A DNA stretch of 64,000 nt from Pseudomonadota bacterium (GCA_018241405.1 JAFEDY010000007.1:82625-146624); one strand, 5' to 3'; shown: positions 35,539 through 43,897, counted from the first letter of the stretch. The notes: generated from the sequence alone by a model not told the origin. Numbers and translations are program-made.

Positions 35539-36441
35539 CTATCGGTGGGTCGGTGGGATGTGAAACAGCTCGGCGGCCGTGGCGCCCAGGATGCGGTTGC
35601 GCTGCGCCGCATCGGGCACCCAGTCGGCAAGCGCGGCCAGGCTGCGGCCGTAGTCGGTCATGTCCTGGTGCTGGGTATGGGGCCAGTCGCTGCCCCAGAC
35701 CAGGCGCTCGGGGCCGAAGGCTGCCAGCAGCTGTTGGGCGCAGCGGCGTGCGGCGTCGGCATCGGCCTGCAGCAGCGCCGGTGTGCGTTCTGCAGCGGCC
35801 ACTTGGGCAGCGCGCCCGTTGCGGTAGGCGGCCGATAGCTTGACCCAGACGCGGCCGGTTGCGGCGCGTTGCAGCAGTGCGGCGAAGCCCGGGTCGGCAT
35901 AGTCCTGCAGCGCGTCGGGCCGCCCGAAATGGTCTACCACGACGCGGCAGCCGGCGCGCAGCACGGCGTCGATCAGCGGCGGCAGGTCGGCCGCCTGGCG
36001 GTGCAGCTCCAGGTGCCAGTCCAGGGCCGCCAAGCGCGCCAGAAAGCGCTGCCACTGCGGCGCGTCGAGGTCGGGCACTGCCTGGCCCATGAGGTTCAGG
36101 CGCACGCCCACCACGCCGGCGGCGTCGAGGGCCTGCAGCTGCGCCTCGTCGGTGGCAGGACTGAGCATCACCACGCCGCGCAGGCGTTGTGGATGCGCGC
36201 GCAGCACGCCGAGTAGGTAGCTGTTGTCGGTGCCCAGAAAACTCGGCTGCACCAGCACGCCATGCGTCACGCCATGGGCGTCCAGCAGGCCCAGGTAGTC
36301 GGCGGGCGTGGCGTCATGGCTGGGGGCATAGCGGCGCGCGCTGGCCAGCGGCATGTCCTTGAGGAAGACATGGGCGTGGCTGTCCACCACCGTGGGGGTG
36401 GCGCCATGGCGTGCGGCGATGCGGGGGTGGGGGCCGGTCAT
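35539..36441 (-). CDS. Amidohydrolase of the 2-pyrone-4,6-dicarboxylate lactonase (LigI-like) family
   Basis: This 300-residue TIM-barrel hydrolase has the HxH motif in VDSHAHVF (residues 20-27), conserved His residues in LELHRQ and VVDHFGRPD, and the C-terminal catalytic Asp in VWGSDWPHTQ, all typical of cog3618 amidohydrolases, which open lactones and do not always need metal. Substrates include pyrone dicarboxylate and sugar lactones; here it is unknown. It is the first gene of a two-gene unit with the Bug receptor, which implies uptake and hydrolysis of one compound. Confidence 0.88.
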   Translation of the reverse strand: MTGPHPRIAARHGATPTVVDSHAHVFLKDMPLASARRYAPSHDATPADYLGLLDAHGVTHGVLVQPSFLGTDNSYLLGVLRAHPQRLRGVVMLSPATDEAQLQALDAAGVVGVRLNLMGQAVPDLDAPQWQRFLARLAALDWHLELHRQAADLPPLIDAVLRAGCRVVVDHFGRPDALQDYADPGFAALLQRAATGRVWVKLSAAYRNGRAAQVAAAERTPALLQADADAARRCAQQLLAAFGPERLVWGSDWPHTQHQDMTDYGRSLAALADWVPDAAQRNRILGATAAELFHIPPTHR

Positions 36442-36508
36442 GGTGCGACTGTAGGCAGCCGCGGGCCGGCGCGTGAGTCGCGCGCCGGTGCCTATCCATA
36501 AGCGGTCG

Positions 36509-37798
36509 TTATGGCTGATTCGCCGTGGGCCAGGCCGGCCTGCGCCCCGTGAGCTGGCTCACGATCAGTCCCTTGAGCGGCGGCAGCCGGCTGGAGCCGG
36601 CCAGCACCGCCTGGCGCAGCAGGCGCGGCAGCGGGCGGGTGTCGGTGTACAGGCGCACGATGGCGTTCGTGCCCTGGTAGATGGGCCAGGCATGGCGGTG
36701 GTGCGCGCGCGCGTAGGGGGCGAGCACGCTGGCCGCGCCGATGTCGGCGCCATGTGCGTGGGCGGTGGTGACGGCGCGCGTCAGGCCCTCCACGCCCGCC
36801 AGGCCCAGGTTGTAGCCATGGGCCGTGACCGGGTGCATGCCCACGGCGGCGTCGCCCAGCAGGGCGCAGCGCGGGCCGGAAAAGCGGTGGGCGTAGACGG
36901 CGACCAGCGGGTAGGAATGGCGCTCACCCACCAGCTGCATGGCGCCCAGGCGGTGCTGGAACTGCGCCTGCACGCGCGCGGCGTAGTCCTCGGGCGGCAG
37001 GCCCAGCAGCTCCTGCGCCTGGGCCGCGCCGGTGGTGATGACGGCCGAGCATTGGGGGCTGCCGTCGATCAGGTCGGGCGGCAGCGGCAATATGGCCAGG
37101 GTCTGTTCGTAGCCAAAGCATTCATGCGCCACCTCGTGGTGCGGCAGCTCGTGGCGCAGGCGGCAGACGATGACGGTGCGGCCAAAGTCGTGCAGGGACG
37201 CGCCTATGCCCAGCTGGCGCCGGATGCTGGAGAAGCGGCTGTCGGCCGCCACCAGCAGCGGCGCGCGCAGGGTCTGCGGGGGCTGGCCGTGCTGGCTGTA
37301 TTCGAGCTCGGCATGGGCGGGGGTGACGGCCACGCGCGTGACGCGCGCCTCGGTGATGAGCTGCACGCCCGGCTCGCGCGCCGCCACCTCATAGGCCGTG
37401 CGGCGCAGCGCGTAGTTGGGCACTATCCAGCCCAGGTGGTCGACCCCGCTGCCGCCCGCGTGCAGCTGCATGGCGCCGCGCTGGCCCACGGGGCCGTCGT
37501 GCACCTGGGCCTCGCGCAGCAGGCCGATCTCGTGCGCGGCCAGGCGCTGCCAGCTGCCCAGGCGCTGCAGCGTGGCCACGCTGGGGTGGGTCAGGGCGAT
37601 CTCGCGCCCGTCGGGCGGCGGGTCGGCCAGCACGGCTTCGCTCTGCTGCTCCAGCACCGTGGCGTTCAGGCCGGCCTGCGCCAGCGAGGCTGCCAGCGAC
37701 AGCCCGGCCGGGCCACCGCCGGCGATGAGCACGTCGGGGTTGGCGGCCTGGGCCGTGGGGGACTGCGGGGTCGGGGTGGGGTTGTCTGTCATCGCCAT
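36509..37798 (-). CDS. ubiM: FAD-dependent ubiquinone-type hydroxylase (UbiM-like)
   Basis: This 429-residue flavoprotein monooxygenase starts with a polar tail, then the FAD Rossmann motif VLIAGGGPAGLSLAASL (residues 23-39), and the second FAD motif CALLGDAAVGMHPVTAHGYNLGL near residue 305, which resembles UbiM more than UbiH/UbiF. It would hydroxylate the ubiquinone ring in aerobic quinone biosynthesis. The symbol is tentative because UbiH, UbiI, UbiF and UbiM are hard to separate by eye. Confidence 0.7.
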   Translation of the reverse strand: MAMTDNPTPTPQSPTAQAANPDVLIAGGGPAGLSLAASLAQAGLNATVLEQQSEAVLADPPPDGREIALTHPSVATLQRLGSWQRLAAHEIGLLREAQVHDGPVGQRGAMQLHAGGSGVDHLGWIVPNYALRRTAYEVAAREPGVQLITEARVTRVAVTPAHAELEYSQHGQPPQTLRAPLLVAADSRFSSIRRQLGIGASLHDFGRTVIVCRLRHELPHHEVAHECFGYEQTLAILPLPPDLIDGSPQCSAVITTGAAQAQELLGLPPEDYAARVQAQFQHRLGAMQLVGERHSYPLVAVYAHRFSGPRCALLGDAAVGMHPVTAHGYNLGLAGVEGLTRAVTTAHAHGADIGAASVLAPYARAHHRHAWPIYQGTNAIVRLYTDTRPLPRLLRQAVLAGSSRLPPLKGLIVSQLTGRRPAWPTANQP

Positions 37799-37897
37799 GG
37801 GCCGGCATTGTCCGCCGGACTGCGGCGCGTCCGCCTGCCATGGGTCAAGACCCTGGGTACGCCGGTGGCGGTTCGCGGCACATTGACGAAGGCTGTT

Positions 37898-37957
37898 GCT
37901 TCAAAAAATAGAGCTGCTAACGCTTGCTGTATAAGCGCTATAGGCCGGTTTGATTCA
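37898..37957. repeat. Dispersed intergenic repeat, copy G (most complete)
   Basis: CTTCAAAAAATAGAGCTGCT, ACGCTTGCTGTATAAGCGCT and ATAGGCCGGTTTGATTCAA form a near-complete copy with an imperfect dyad centred on CTTGCTGTATAAGCG. Its right end contains the stop codon and the last codons of the minus-strand LysR gene (37938). Confidence 0.85.
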
Positions 37958-38858
37958 AGCGGTCATCCTCCCTGGCGTATGCCAGCGCATGCTCGGCAAA
38001 GCGCTGCACCACGGGACTCGCGTCGCCCGCCAGGCGCGCCAGCGCGATGCTGACGTGAAAGCCCGGCGGGTTGTCGGTCAGGCGCAGGCATTTCACGCCG
38101 CGCGGCACCACCTGGCGCGCCACGCCGGCCACCAGGCCCACGCCCAGGCCCGAGGCCACCAGGCTCATGATGGTCTGCACCTGCGATGCCTCCTGCGCCA
38201 CCTGCGGCGCAAAGCCCGAGAACTGGCAGCGCATCATGGCCAGGGCCGCCAGGCCCGGCACCTTGGCGCGCGGGTACATGATGAAGGGCTCGTGCGCGGC
38301 CTCGCTCAGCGCGATGGCATCGTGCGCGGCCAGTGGGCTGGTCTCGGCCACGGCCAGCACGAAGTCGTCGCGATCGAGCGGCAGCAGCTCGAAGCCGCTG
38401 GCGTCCAGCAGCGGAAAGCGCAGCAGGCCGGCGTCGAAGCGGCGCGCCAGCAGGCCGTCCAGGATCTCGGACGAGGTGGCCTCGGTCAGCTCCAGCGTGA
38501 TCTGCGGGTAGCGCGCGCGCAGCGAGGGAATCAGCCGCGGCAGCAGCGCATAGGTGGCCGAGCCGATGATGCCCAGGCGCAGCCGCCCGCCCTGGCCCGA
38601 GAGCGCATGCTGCACGGCCTGGCGGCATTGCCCGGCGTGCAGCAGCGCGCGGCGCGCGTCCTGCAGCATGGCCTGGCCGGCGGCGGTGAGCAGCACGCCG
38701 GTGGTGGTGCGCTCGAACAGCGCGCCACCCAGCTCCTCTTCAAGCTTGCGGATCGACACCGACAGCGGCGGCTGCGCCATGTGCAGGCGCTCGGCCGCGC
38801 GGTGGAAGTTGCCCGTCTCGGCGAGGGTGACGAATTGCTGGAGCTGGCGCAGGTTCAT
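37938..38858 (-). CDS. LysR-family transcriptional regulator of the Bug-acyl-CoA operon
   Basis: The start MNLRQLQQFVTLAETGNFHRAAERL (38858) gives 306 residues with the LysR helix-turn-helix (HMAQPPLSVSIRKLEEELG) and a substrate-binding domain from about residue 90 (GRLRLGIIGSATYALLP). It is divergent from the Bug-acyl-CoA dehydrogenase operon across a 110-base AT-rich gap, so it is the probable local regulator. Its last residues (LNQTGL) and stop are encoded by the dispersed repeat. Confidence 0.93.
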   Translation of the reverse strand: MNLRQLQQFVTLAETGNFHRAAERLHMAQPPLSVSIRKLEEELGGALFERTTTGVLLTAAGQAMLQDARRALLHAGQCRQAVQHALSGQGGRLRLGIIGSATYALLPRLIPSLRARYPQITLELTEATSSEILDGLLARRFDAGLLRFPLLDASGFELLPLDRDDFVLAVAETSPLAAHDAIALSEAAHEPFIMYPRAKVPGLAALAMMRCQFSGFAPQVAQEASQVQTIMSLVASGLGVGLVAGVARQVVPRGVKCLRLTDNPPGFHVSIALARLAGDASPVVQRFAEHALAYAREDDRLNQTGL

Positions 38859-38872
38859 GTGATACCTGATGG

Positions 38873-38897
38873 ATATTGAAGTTGAATTTTTTAATAT
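38873..38897. promoter_or_regulatory. Candidate LysR operator
   Basis: ATATT-N15-AATAT (ATATTGAA ... TTTAATAT) is a dyad inside the AT-rich divergent gap, 15 bases before the LysR start codon and ~70 bases before the Bug gene. This is the usual position for LysR autoregulation and target activation. Sequence evidence only. Confidence 0.45.
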
Positions 38898-38968
38898 TAG
38901 ACGCCGCCTGAGCGTCTGCCTACAGTGGGGTCCCCGTCCAGAGATCGAACCCAGAGGAGACAAAAGCC

Positions 38969-39967
38969 ATGCCATCGCACCGCAGAACCGCCCTGCGCGC
39001 CCTGCTAGGCGCCGGCGTGCTGGCCCTGGGCGCCACTCTGGTGCCGGCCGCGCTGGCCCAGGCTCAGGGCCAGGCCTTTCCGTCCAAGACCATCAAGTTC
39101 GTCGTGCCCTTCGGGCCGGGCAGCGGCACCGACACCTCGGCGCGCTACTTCGCCAAGAAGCTGCAGGATCTGACCGGCCAGGCCGTGGTGGTGGAGAACA
39201 AGCCCGGCGCCAACGGCTTCCTGGCCGTCAAGCAGGTGCTGGCAGCGCCAGCCGACGGCTACACGGTGTTCATAGGCAGCAATTCCACGCTGGCCGTGAA
39301 CGCGGCGCTGTTCAAGGAGCTGCCCTACGACCCGGTGAAGGATTTTTCGCCCCTGACCATGATGATGCGCGCGCCCGCCATGCTGGTGGTGCCGCCCGCC
39401 GCGCCCTATGGCGACCTGAAGGGCCTGCTGGCCTACGCCAAGGCCCATCCGGGCAAGGTCAACTTCGGCGCCGGCTCGGCGGGCTACCAGCTCATGGGCG
39501 AGCTGCTCAACGACCGCGCCGGTGTGCAGACCGTGCATGTGCCCTTCAAGAGCGCGGGCGAGACCATGACGGCCGTGGCCTCGGGCACGGTGGACTACGC
39601 ATTTGCCGAGGTCACGGCCGTGCTGGAGCTGGCCCGCGGCGGCCGCGTGAAGATCCTGGCCGTGGCGGCCGACCAGCGCGTGGCCAATGCGCCCGAGGTG
39701 CCCACCATGAGCGAGGCCGGCCTGCCCGGCTTCGAGGCCTACACCTGGGTGGGCGCCATGGTCAGTGCCAAGACGCCTGCCGCCGAGACCGCCAGGCTGG
39801 CCGAGCTGTTCACCCAGATCTCGAAGATGGACGAGACGCGCGCCTTCTACGAACGCCTGGGCGCCACGCCCATGACCGGCGGGCCGGCGCAGATGCACGA
39901 GTTCCAGAAGAACGAAATCGCGCTGTGGAAGCGCATCGTGCAGCAGGCCAAGGTGCCGCTGCAATAA
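38969..39967 (+). CDS. Bug/TctC-family periplasmic solute-binding protein
   Basis: This 332-residue product is preceded by an AGAGGAGA ribosome site. The signal peptide (RALLGAGVLALGATLVPAALAQA) leads into FPSKTIKFVVPFGPGSGTDTSAR and VVVENKPGANG, both Bug hallmarks. It heads an operon with two acyl-CoA dehydrogenases and an enoyl-CoA hydratase, so its ligand is likely a carboxylic acid degraded after CoA activation. No CoA ligase is in the cluster. Confidence 0.93.
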   Translation: MPSHRRTALRALLGAGVLALGATLVPAALAQAQGQAFPSKTIKFVVPFGPGSGTDTSARYFAKKLQDLTGQAVVVENKPGANGFLAVKQVLAAPADGYTVFIGSNSTLAVNAALFKELPYDPVKDFSPLTMMMRAPAMLVVPPAAPYGDLKGLLAYAKAHPGKVNFGAGSAGYQLMGELLNDRAGVQTVHVPFKSAGETMTAVASGTVDYAFAEVTAVLELARGGRVKILAVAADQRVANAPEVPTMSEAGLPGFEAYTWVGAMVSAKTPAAETARLAELFTQISKMDETRAFYERLGATPMTGGPAQMHEFQKNEIALWKRIVQQAKVPLQ

Positions 39968-39985
39968 CGCACAAGGAGCACCGAG

Positions 39986-41143
39986 ATGAGCACCCTCGAT
40001 TCCCTCACCCTCACGCGCATCCCCGCCGAGGACGAGGCCCTGCGCGCCGAGGTGCGCGCCTTTCTGGCCGAGGCTGTTGCAGGCCTGCCGGCCCATGTGC
40101 GCGCCCGCTCCTGGGGCGGCTACAGCGCCGAGCTGAGCCGCAAGCTGGGGCACAAGGGCTGGATAGGCGTGACCCTGCCCCCGGAGTACGGCGGCGGCGG
40201 GCGCAGCGCCTTCACGCGCTACGTGCTGGTCGAGGAATACCTGGCCTGCGGCGCGCCCGTGGGCTCGCACTGGATCGCGGATCGCCAGAGCGCGCCGCTG
40301 ATCCTGAAATACGGCACCGAGGCGCAGAAGCAGTTCTACATCCCCCAGGTCTGCCGCGGCGAGGCGTTCTTCTGCATCGGCATGAGCGAGCCCAATTCGG
40401 GCTCGGACCTGGCCAGCGTGAAGACGCGCGCCACGCCCAATGACCAGGGCTTTGTGCTCAATGGCCAGAAGATCTGGACTACCAACGCCCACCACTGCCA
40501 GTACATGATCGCGCTGGTGCGCACTTCCGGAGCGGCGCAAGACCGGCACAAGGGGCTGTCGCAGGTCATCGTCGATCTGCGGCTGCCGGGCGTCACGGTG
40601 CGCCCCATCGAGGACCTGTCGGGCGACAGTCATTTCTGCGAGGTGTTCTTCGACAACGTGCAGCTGGGCCCGGATGCGCTCATCGGCGCCGAGGGCCAGG
40701 GCTGGGAGCAGGTGACGGCGGAACTCGCCTTCGAGCGCAGCGGGCCCGAGCGGCTGTTCTCGTCCATCGTGCTGTTCGACCAGTGGCTGGCTTACGTGCG
40801 CACGCCGCAGGGGCGCAGCGCATCGGCCCAGCGCCTGGCGGGCAAGGTGCTGACGCAGCTCAGCCCCCTGCGCGCCATGTCGGTGGCGATACAGGACAGG
40901 CTGGTGCGCGGCCAGAGCCCCATCGTCGAGGCCGCGCTGGTCAAGGAGCTGGGCACGACGCTGGAGCAGATGATCCCCGCGGCGATTGCCGACGACCTGT
41001 TTGCGCGCGAGGCGGAGGATGTGCCCGTGGAACTGCTCATGACGCTCAAGTACGTGACCGAGGCCTCGCCCTCGTACTCGCTGCGCGGCGGCACGCGCGA
41101 CATCCTGCGCGGCATGATCGCGCGCGGGCTGGGTCTGCGTTGA
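39986..41143 (+). CDS. Acyl-CoA dehydrogenase, large-type subunit
   Basis: This 385-residue flavoenzyme shows the three acyl-CoA dehydrogenase domains: an N-terminal helical part with GVTLPPEYGGGG, the central beta domain with CIGMSEPNSGSDLASV and FVLNGQKIWTTNAHH (FAD and substrate contacts), and the C-terminal helical domain ending with GTRDILRGMIARGLG. It starts 18 bases after the Bug gene. Together with the next gene it may form a heteromeric dehydrogenase, a pattern known for steroid side-chain enzymes; pairing here is inferred. Confidence 0.93.
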   Translation: MSTLDSLTLTRIPAEDEALRAEVRAFLAEAVAGLPAHVRARSWGGYSAELSRKLGHKGWIGVTLPPEYGGGGRSAFTRYVLVEEYLACGAPVGSHWIADRQSAPLILKYGTEAQKQFYIPQVCRGEAFFCIGMSEPNSGSDLASVKTRATPNDQGFVLNGQKIWTTNAHHCQYMIALVRTSGAAQDRHKGLSQVIVDLRLPGVTVRPIEDLSGDSHFCEVFFDNVQLGPDALIGAEGQGWEQVTAELAFERSGPERLFSSIVLFDQWLAYVRTPQGRSASAQRLAGKVLTQLSPLRAMSVAIQDRLVRGQSPIVEAALVKELGTTLEQMIPAAIADDLFAREAEDVPVELLMTLKYVTEASPSYSLRGGTRDILRGMIARGLGLR

Positions 41144-41153
41144 AAGGAATGGC

Positions 41154-42164
41154 ATGAACAACGATCTCTTTGCCGACGCCGCGTGCCAGCTGCTGGCCGA
41201 CCAATGCACGCCGGCTGTGGTGCGCGCCATCGAGGCCGGCGGCCACGCCGCGCCCGAGGCGGCGGCGCTGTGGCAGCACTTGGAGGAAGCCGGCCTGGGC
41301 GATGCGCTGCTGAGCGAGGCCGAGGGCGGCTCCGGCCTCGCCCTGTCCCAGGTCTTCGGCGTGCTGGAGCAATGCGGCGCGCACGCGCTGCCACTGCCGC
41401 TGGCCGACACCCTGCTGGCGCGCGCGCTGCTGGCCCAGGCCGGCGTGGCGCGCCCTGCGGGCAGCATTGCGCTGGCGTGTGGCGAGAGGCTGGCCGACGG
41501 CGGCCTGCGCTGCCCTTTGGTGCGCGGTGGCGTGGCGGCCGCGTGGGTGCTGGCGCAGGCGCGCGACGGCTGGCATCTGCTGGACGTTGACAAGGCGCAG
41601 GCCGCGCCCCAGGCGCTGGCGCTCGACGCCACACTGGAGTGGACGGCGCCTGCCCCCGTGGCCGTGGGCGCCGAGGCGGACGTGCGCACCCTGCAGGCCG
41701 CGGTGCTCGCGCCGCAGATGGCGGGCGCACTGACCCAGGTGTTCCAGCGCACGCTGCAATACGCCAACGAGCGCCAGCAGTTCGGCCGCCCCATCGGCAA
41801 GTTCCAGGCCATACAGCACCAGCTGGCGGTGATGAGCGAGCATGTCTTCGCCGCACGCATGGCGGCGCAGCTGGGCTGCAGCGGTGCGGGGGTGCAACCC
41901 GACCGCCTGCGCGTGGCCACGGCCAAGGCGCGCTGCAGCGAGGCGGCGCTGGCCGTGTCCGAGCTGGCGCATTCCATCCACGGCGCCATAGGCTTCACGG
42001 CCGAATACGACCTGCAGCTGTTCACGCGCCGCCTGCACGCCTGGCGCCAGGCGGCGGGCAGCGAGTCGTATTGGCACGATGTGGCCGGCCAGGCGCTGCT
42101 GGCGCATGAGGGCCTGACGCTAGACCTGGTGCGACGCATTACCGACGTGGAAGTTGTGCTTTGA
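41154..42164 (+). CDS. Acyl-CoA dehydrogenase, small/divergent subunit
   Basis: This 336-residue protein aligns with the acyl-CoA dehydrogenase fold but is shorter. The N-terminal helix and linker are weak (EAEGGSGLALSQVFGVLEQ), while the C-terminal FAD-binding helices are clear (ANERQQFGRPIGKFQAIQHQLA; HSIHGAIGFTAEYDLQLFTRRL). The usual catalytic Glu position is not obvious, supporting a partner role with the preceding gene, 10 bases upstream. The stop codon lies at the start of a dispersed repeat copy. Confidence 0.85.
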   Translation: MNNDLFADAACQLLADQCTPAVVRAIEAGGHAAPEAAALWQHLEEAGLGDALLSEAEGGSGLALSQVFGVLEQCGAHALPLPLADTLLARALLAQAGVARPAGSIALACGERLADGGLRCPLVRGGVAAAWVLAQARDGWHLLDVDKAQAAPQALALDATLEWTAPAPVAVGAEADVRTLQAAVLAPQMAGALTQVFQRTLQYANERQQFGRPIGKFQAIQHQLAVMSEHVFAARMAAQLGCSGAGVQPDRLRVATAKARCSEAALAVSELAHSIHGAIGFTAEYDLQLFTRRLHAWRQAAGSESYWHDVAGQALLAHEGLTLDLVRRITDVEVVL

Positions 42165-42217
42165 AAACAATAGCTGCTTATGCTTGTATTTACTGGGCTA
42201 ATGGTCAAAAAACCTGA
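42158..42217. repeat. Dispersed intergenic repeat, copy H
   Basis: GCTTTGAAAACAATAGCTGC and TTATGCTTGTATTTACTGGG with a TCAAAAAACC end. The core is more diverged than in copy G. The TGA of the upstream acyl-CoA dehydrogenase falls in its first bases. Confidence 0.75.
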
Positions 42218-42236
42218 CTAGTGACATGTCTCAGAC

Positions 42237-42350
42237 TCCTTCCCCCGCTGGGGGAAGGCAGGGATGGGGGCTGCTGGCACATCACTGCCGCTTGATGTGC
42301 ACCAACGCCGCTGGCCCCCACCCCAGCCCTCCCCCAGAGGGGGAGGGAGT
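42237..42350. repeat. C-rich inverted-repeat pair 3
   Basis: Arms at 42237-42272 (TTCCCCCGCTGGGGGAAGG, then GGGATGGGGGC) and 42313-42350 (GGCCCCCACCCCAGCC, then CCCCCAGAGGGGGAGG) are inverses of each other and match pairs 1 and 2 at 27.5 kb. Between them GCACATCA/TGATGTGC can form a short stem. It may break the operon between the dehydrogenase and hydratase genes. Confidence 0.75.
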
Positions 42351-42384
42351 AAGGCGCAGACGCACTGAGATAAGTACCTAATTA

Positions 42385-42441
42385 GGTCAAAAACACCTGA
42401 AACTCATGAATGACAAGCGCCAGCAGCTCCTTTTTTGATAA
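42385..42441. repeat. Dispersed intergenic repeat, copy I
   Basis: GGTCAAAAACACCTGAAACT with ATGACAAGCGCCAGCAGCTC and CTTTTTTGATAA. The two copies H and I bracket C-rich pair 3. Copy I ends 11 bases before the enoyl-CoA hydratase start, touching its GGAG ribosome site region. Confidence 0.65.
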
Positions 42442-42452
42442 CGGAGTAACCC

Positions 42453-43241
42453 ATGGCCTTTCTGACCCTAGAGCGCGACGGCGCCATCCTCACCGTCACC
42501 ATGAACCAGCCCGAGACGCGCAACGCGCTCACCGGCAACACGGCGGTGGCGGAGTTCGTGCAGCTGTGCGATGACGTGCGCCGCGACGCCAGCGTCAAGG
42601 TCGTCATCCTCACCGGCGCCGGCCCCATCTTCAGCTCGGGCGGCAACGTCAAGGACATGAAGCGCTTTTTTGACGACGCGCTCACGCCCGACCTGATCCG
42701 CGAGGAATACCGCCAGGGCATACAGCAAATCCCGCTGGCGCTGCAGCAGCTTGACGTGCCCGTGATCTGCGCCGTCAACGGCCCGGCCATAGGCGCGGGG
42801 CTGGACCTGACCTGCATGTGCGACATCCGCATCGCGGCCGATACGGCGACCTTTGCCGAGAGCTTCGTGCGCGTGGGCATAGTCCCCGGCGACGGCGGCG
42901 CCTGGCTGCTGCCGCGCGCCGTGGGCATGGCCAAGGCCTCCGAGATGGCCTTCACCGGCGAGGCCATCAACGCCCAGGAGGCCCTGGCCTGCGGCCTGGT
43001 CAGCCGCGTGGTGCCGCAGGATCAGCTGCTGCCCACGGCGCGCGCCCTGGCCGCAAAAATAGCAGCCAACCCCGGCGCCGTGATGCGCATGACCAAGCGC
43101 CTGCTGCGCGAGGGCCAGCAGGGCAGCCTGGCCAGCGTGCTGGAGCTGTCGGCCGCCTGCCAGGCCGTCGCGCACAAGACGGCCGACCACCGCGAGGCCG
43201 TCACCGCCTTCATCGAGAAGCGCACGCCGCGCTTTCAGTAA
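42453..43241 (+). CDS. Enoyl-CoA hydratase/isomerase (crotonase) family protein
   Basis: This 262-residue crotonase has the oxyanion-hole segments ILTGAGPIFSSGGNVKDM (near 52) and AVNGPAIGAGLDLTCMCDI (near 110), and a catalytic-region Glu followed by FVRVGIVPGDGGAWLLPR. A family acid is seen at ATFAESF, so hydratase or isomerase activity is plausible. It closes the catabolic run but is separated from the dehydrogenases by a 288-base repeat region. Confidence 0.92.
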   Translation: MAFLTLERDGAILTVTMNQPETRNALTGNTAVAEFVQLCDDVRRDASVKVVILTGAGPIFSSGGNVKDMKRFFDDALTPDLIREEYRQGIQQIPLALQQLDVPVICAVNGPAIGAGLDLTCMCDIRIAADTATFAESFVRVGIVPGDGGAWLLPRAVGMAKASEMAFTGEAINAQEALACGLVSRVVPQDQLLPTARALAAKIAANPGAVMRMTKRLLREGQQGSLASVLELSAACQAVAHKTADHREAVTAFIEKRTPRFQ

Positions 43242-43279
43242 TGCGCCCGGGGCCGGGGGCGGGCGCCGATAATCGCCCC

Positions 43280-43897
43280 ATGGCTCCCCACAAACGCTTC
43301 TCGATGATCCGCGAGTTCCACCTCGCGGACTGGTTCACGCTGGGCAACGCGGTCTGCGGCGTGGGGGCACTGTTCTCCAGCATGACCTACCTGGAAAAGG
43401 GCGATCGGCTTCACGTCTACTTCGCCTGCGCGCTGGTGCTGGCGGCGCTGGTGTTCGACATCTTCGATGGCCGCATCGCGCGCTGGCGGCAAAAGAGCTC
43501 GGCCATGGGGCGCGAGCTCGACTCGCTGGCCGACGTGATCTCGTTCGGCGTGGCACCGGCCATCATCGCCTACGCCTGCGGCATGCAGGGCCTGTACGAC
43601 CGCGTGGTGCTGGCCTTCTTCGTGGCCTGCGGCGTGTCGCGCCTGGCGCGCTTCAACATCACGGCCGAGACGCTCTCGGGCCAGGACGGCAAGGTGAAGT
43701 ACTTCGAGGGCACGCCCATTCCCACCTCCATCGTGCTCGTGGGCCTGCTGGCGCTGGCCGCGGCCATGGGCGCCGTGCGCGAGCAGCTGTGGCTGGGCAA
43801 AGTCATGATCGGCGGCTTCACGCTGCACCCGCTGGTGCTGCTGTTCGCGCTGTCGGGCTCGCTGATGATCAGCCGCATCCGCATACCCAAGTTCTGA
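43280..43897 (+). CDS. pssA: CDP-diacylglycerol-serine O-phosphatidyltransferase (PssA-type, short)
   Basis: This 205-residue membrane protein has the CDP-alcohol phosphatidyltransferase signature DG-xx-AR-x8-G-xxx-D-xxx-D in DIFDGRIARWRQ and MGRELDSLADV (about residues 61-85), followed by four or five hydrophobic helices. The sequence SRLARFNI and the PIPTS motif support a phosphatidylserine synthase over other alcohols. It makes phosphatidylserine for phosphatidylethanolamine synthesis in the inner membrane. Confidence 0.87.
   Translation: MAPHKRFSMIREFHLADWFTLGNAVCGVGALFSSMTYLEKGDRLHVYFACALVLAALVFDIFDGRIARWRQKSSAMGRELDSLADVISFGVAPAIIAYACGMQGLYDRVVLAFFVACGVSRLARFNITAETLSGQDGKVKYFEGTPIPTSIVLVGLLALAAAMGAVREQLWLGKVMIGGFTLHPLVLLFALSGSLMISRIRIPKF

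Noticed and set aside
39005..42208. A 1067-residue open frame on the minus strand
   Set aside because: It lies antisense to the Bug gene and both acyl-CoA dehydrogenases, which have strong family motifs. The product is His/Arg/Gln-rich low-complexity sequence typical of a shadow frame in GC-rich DNA.
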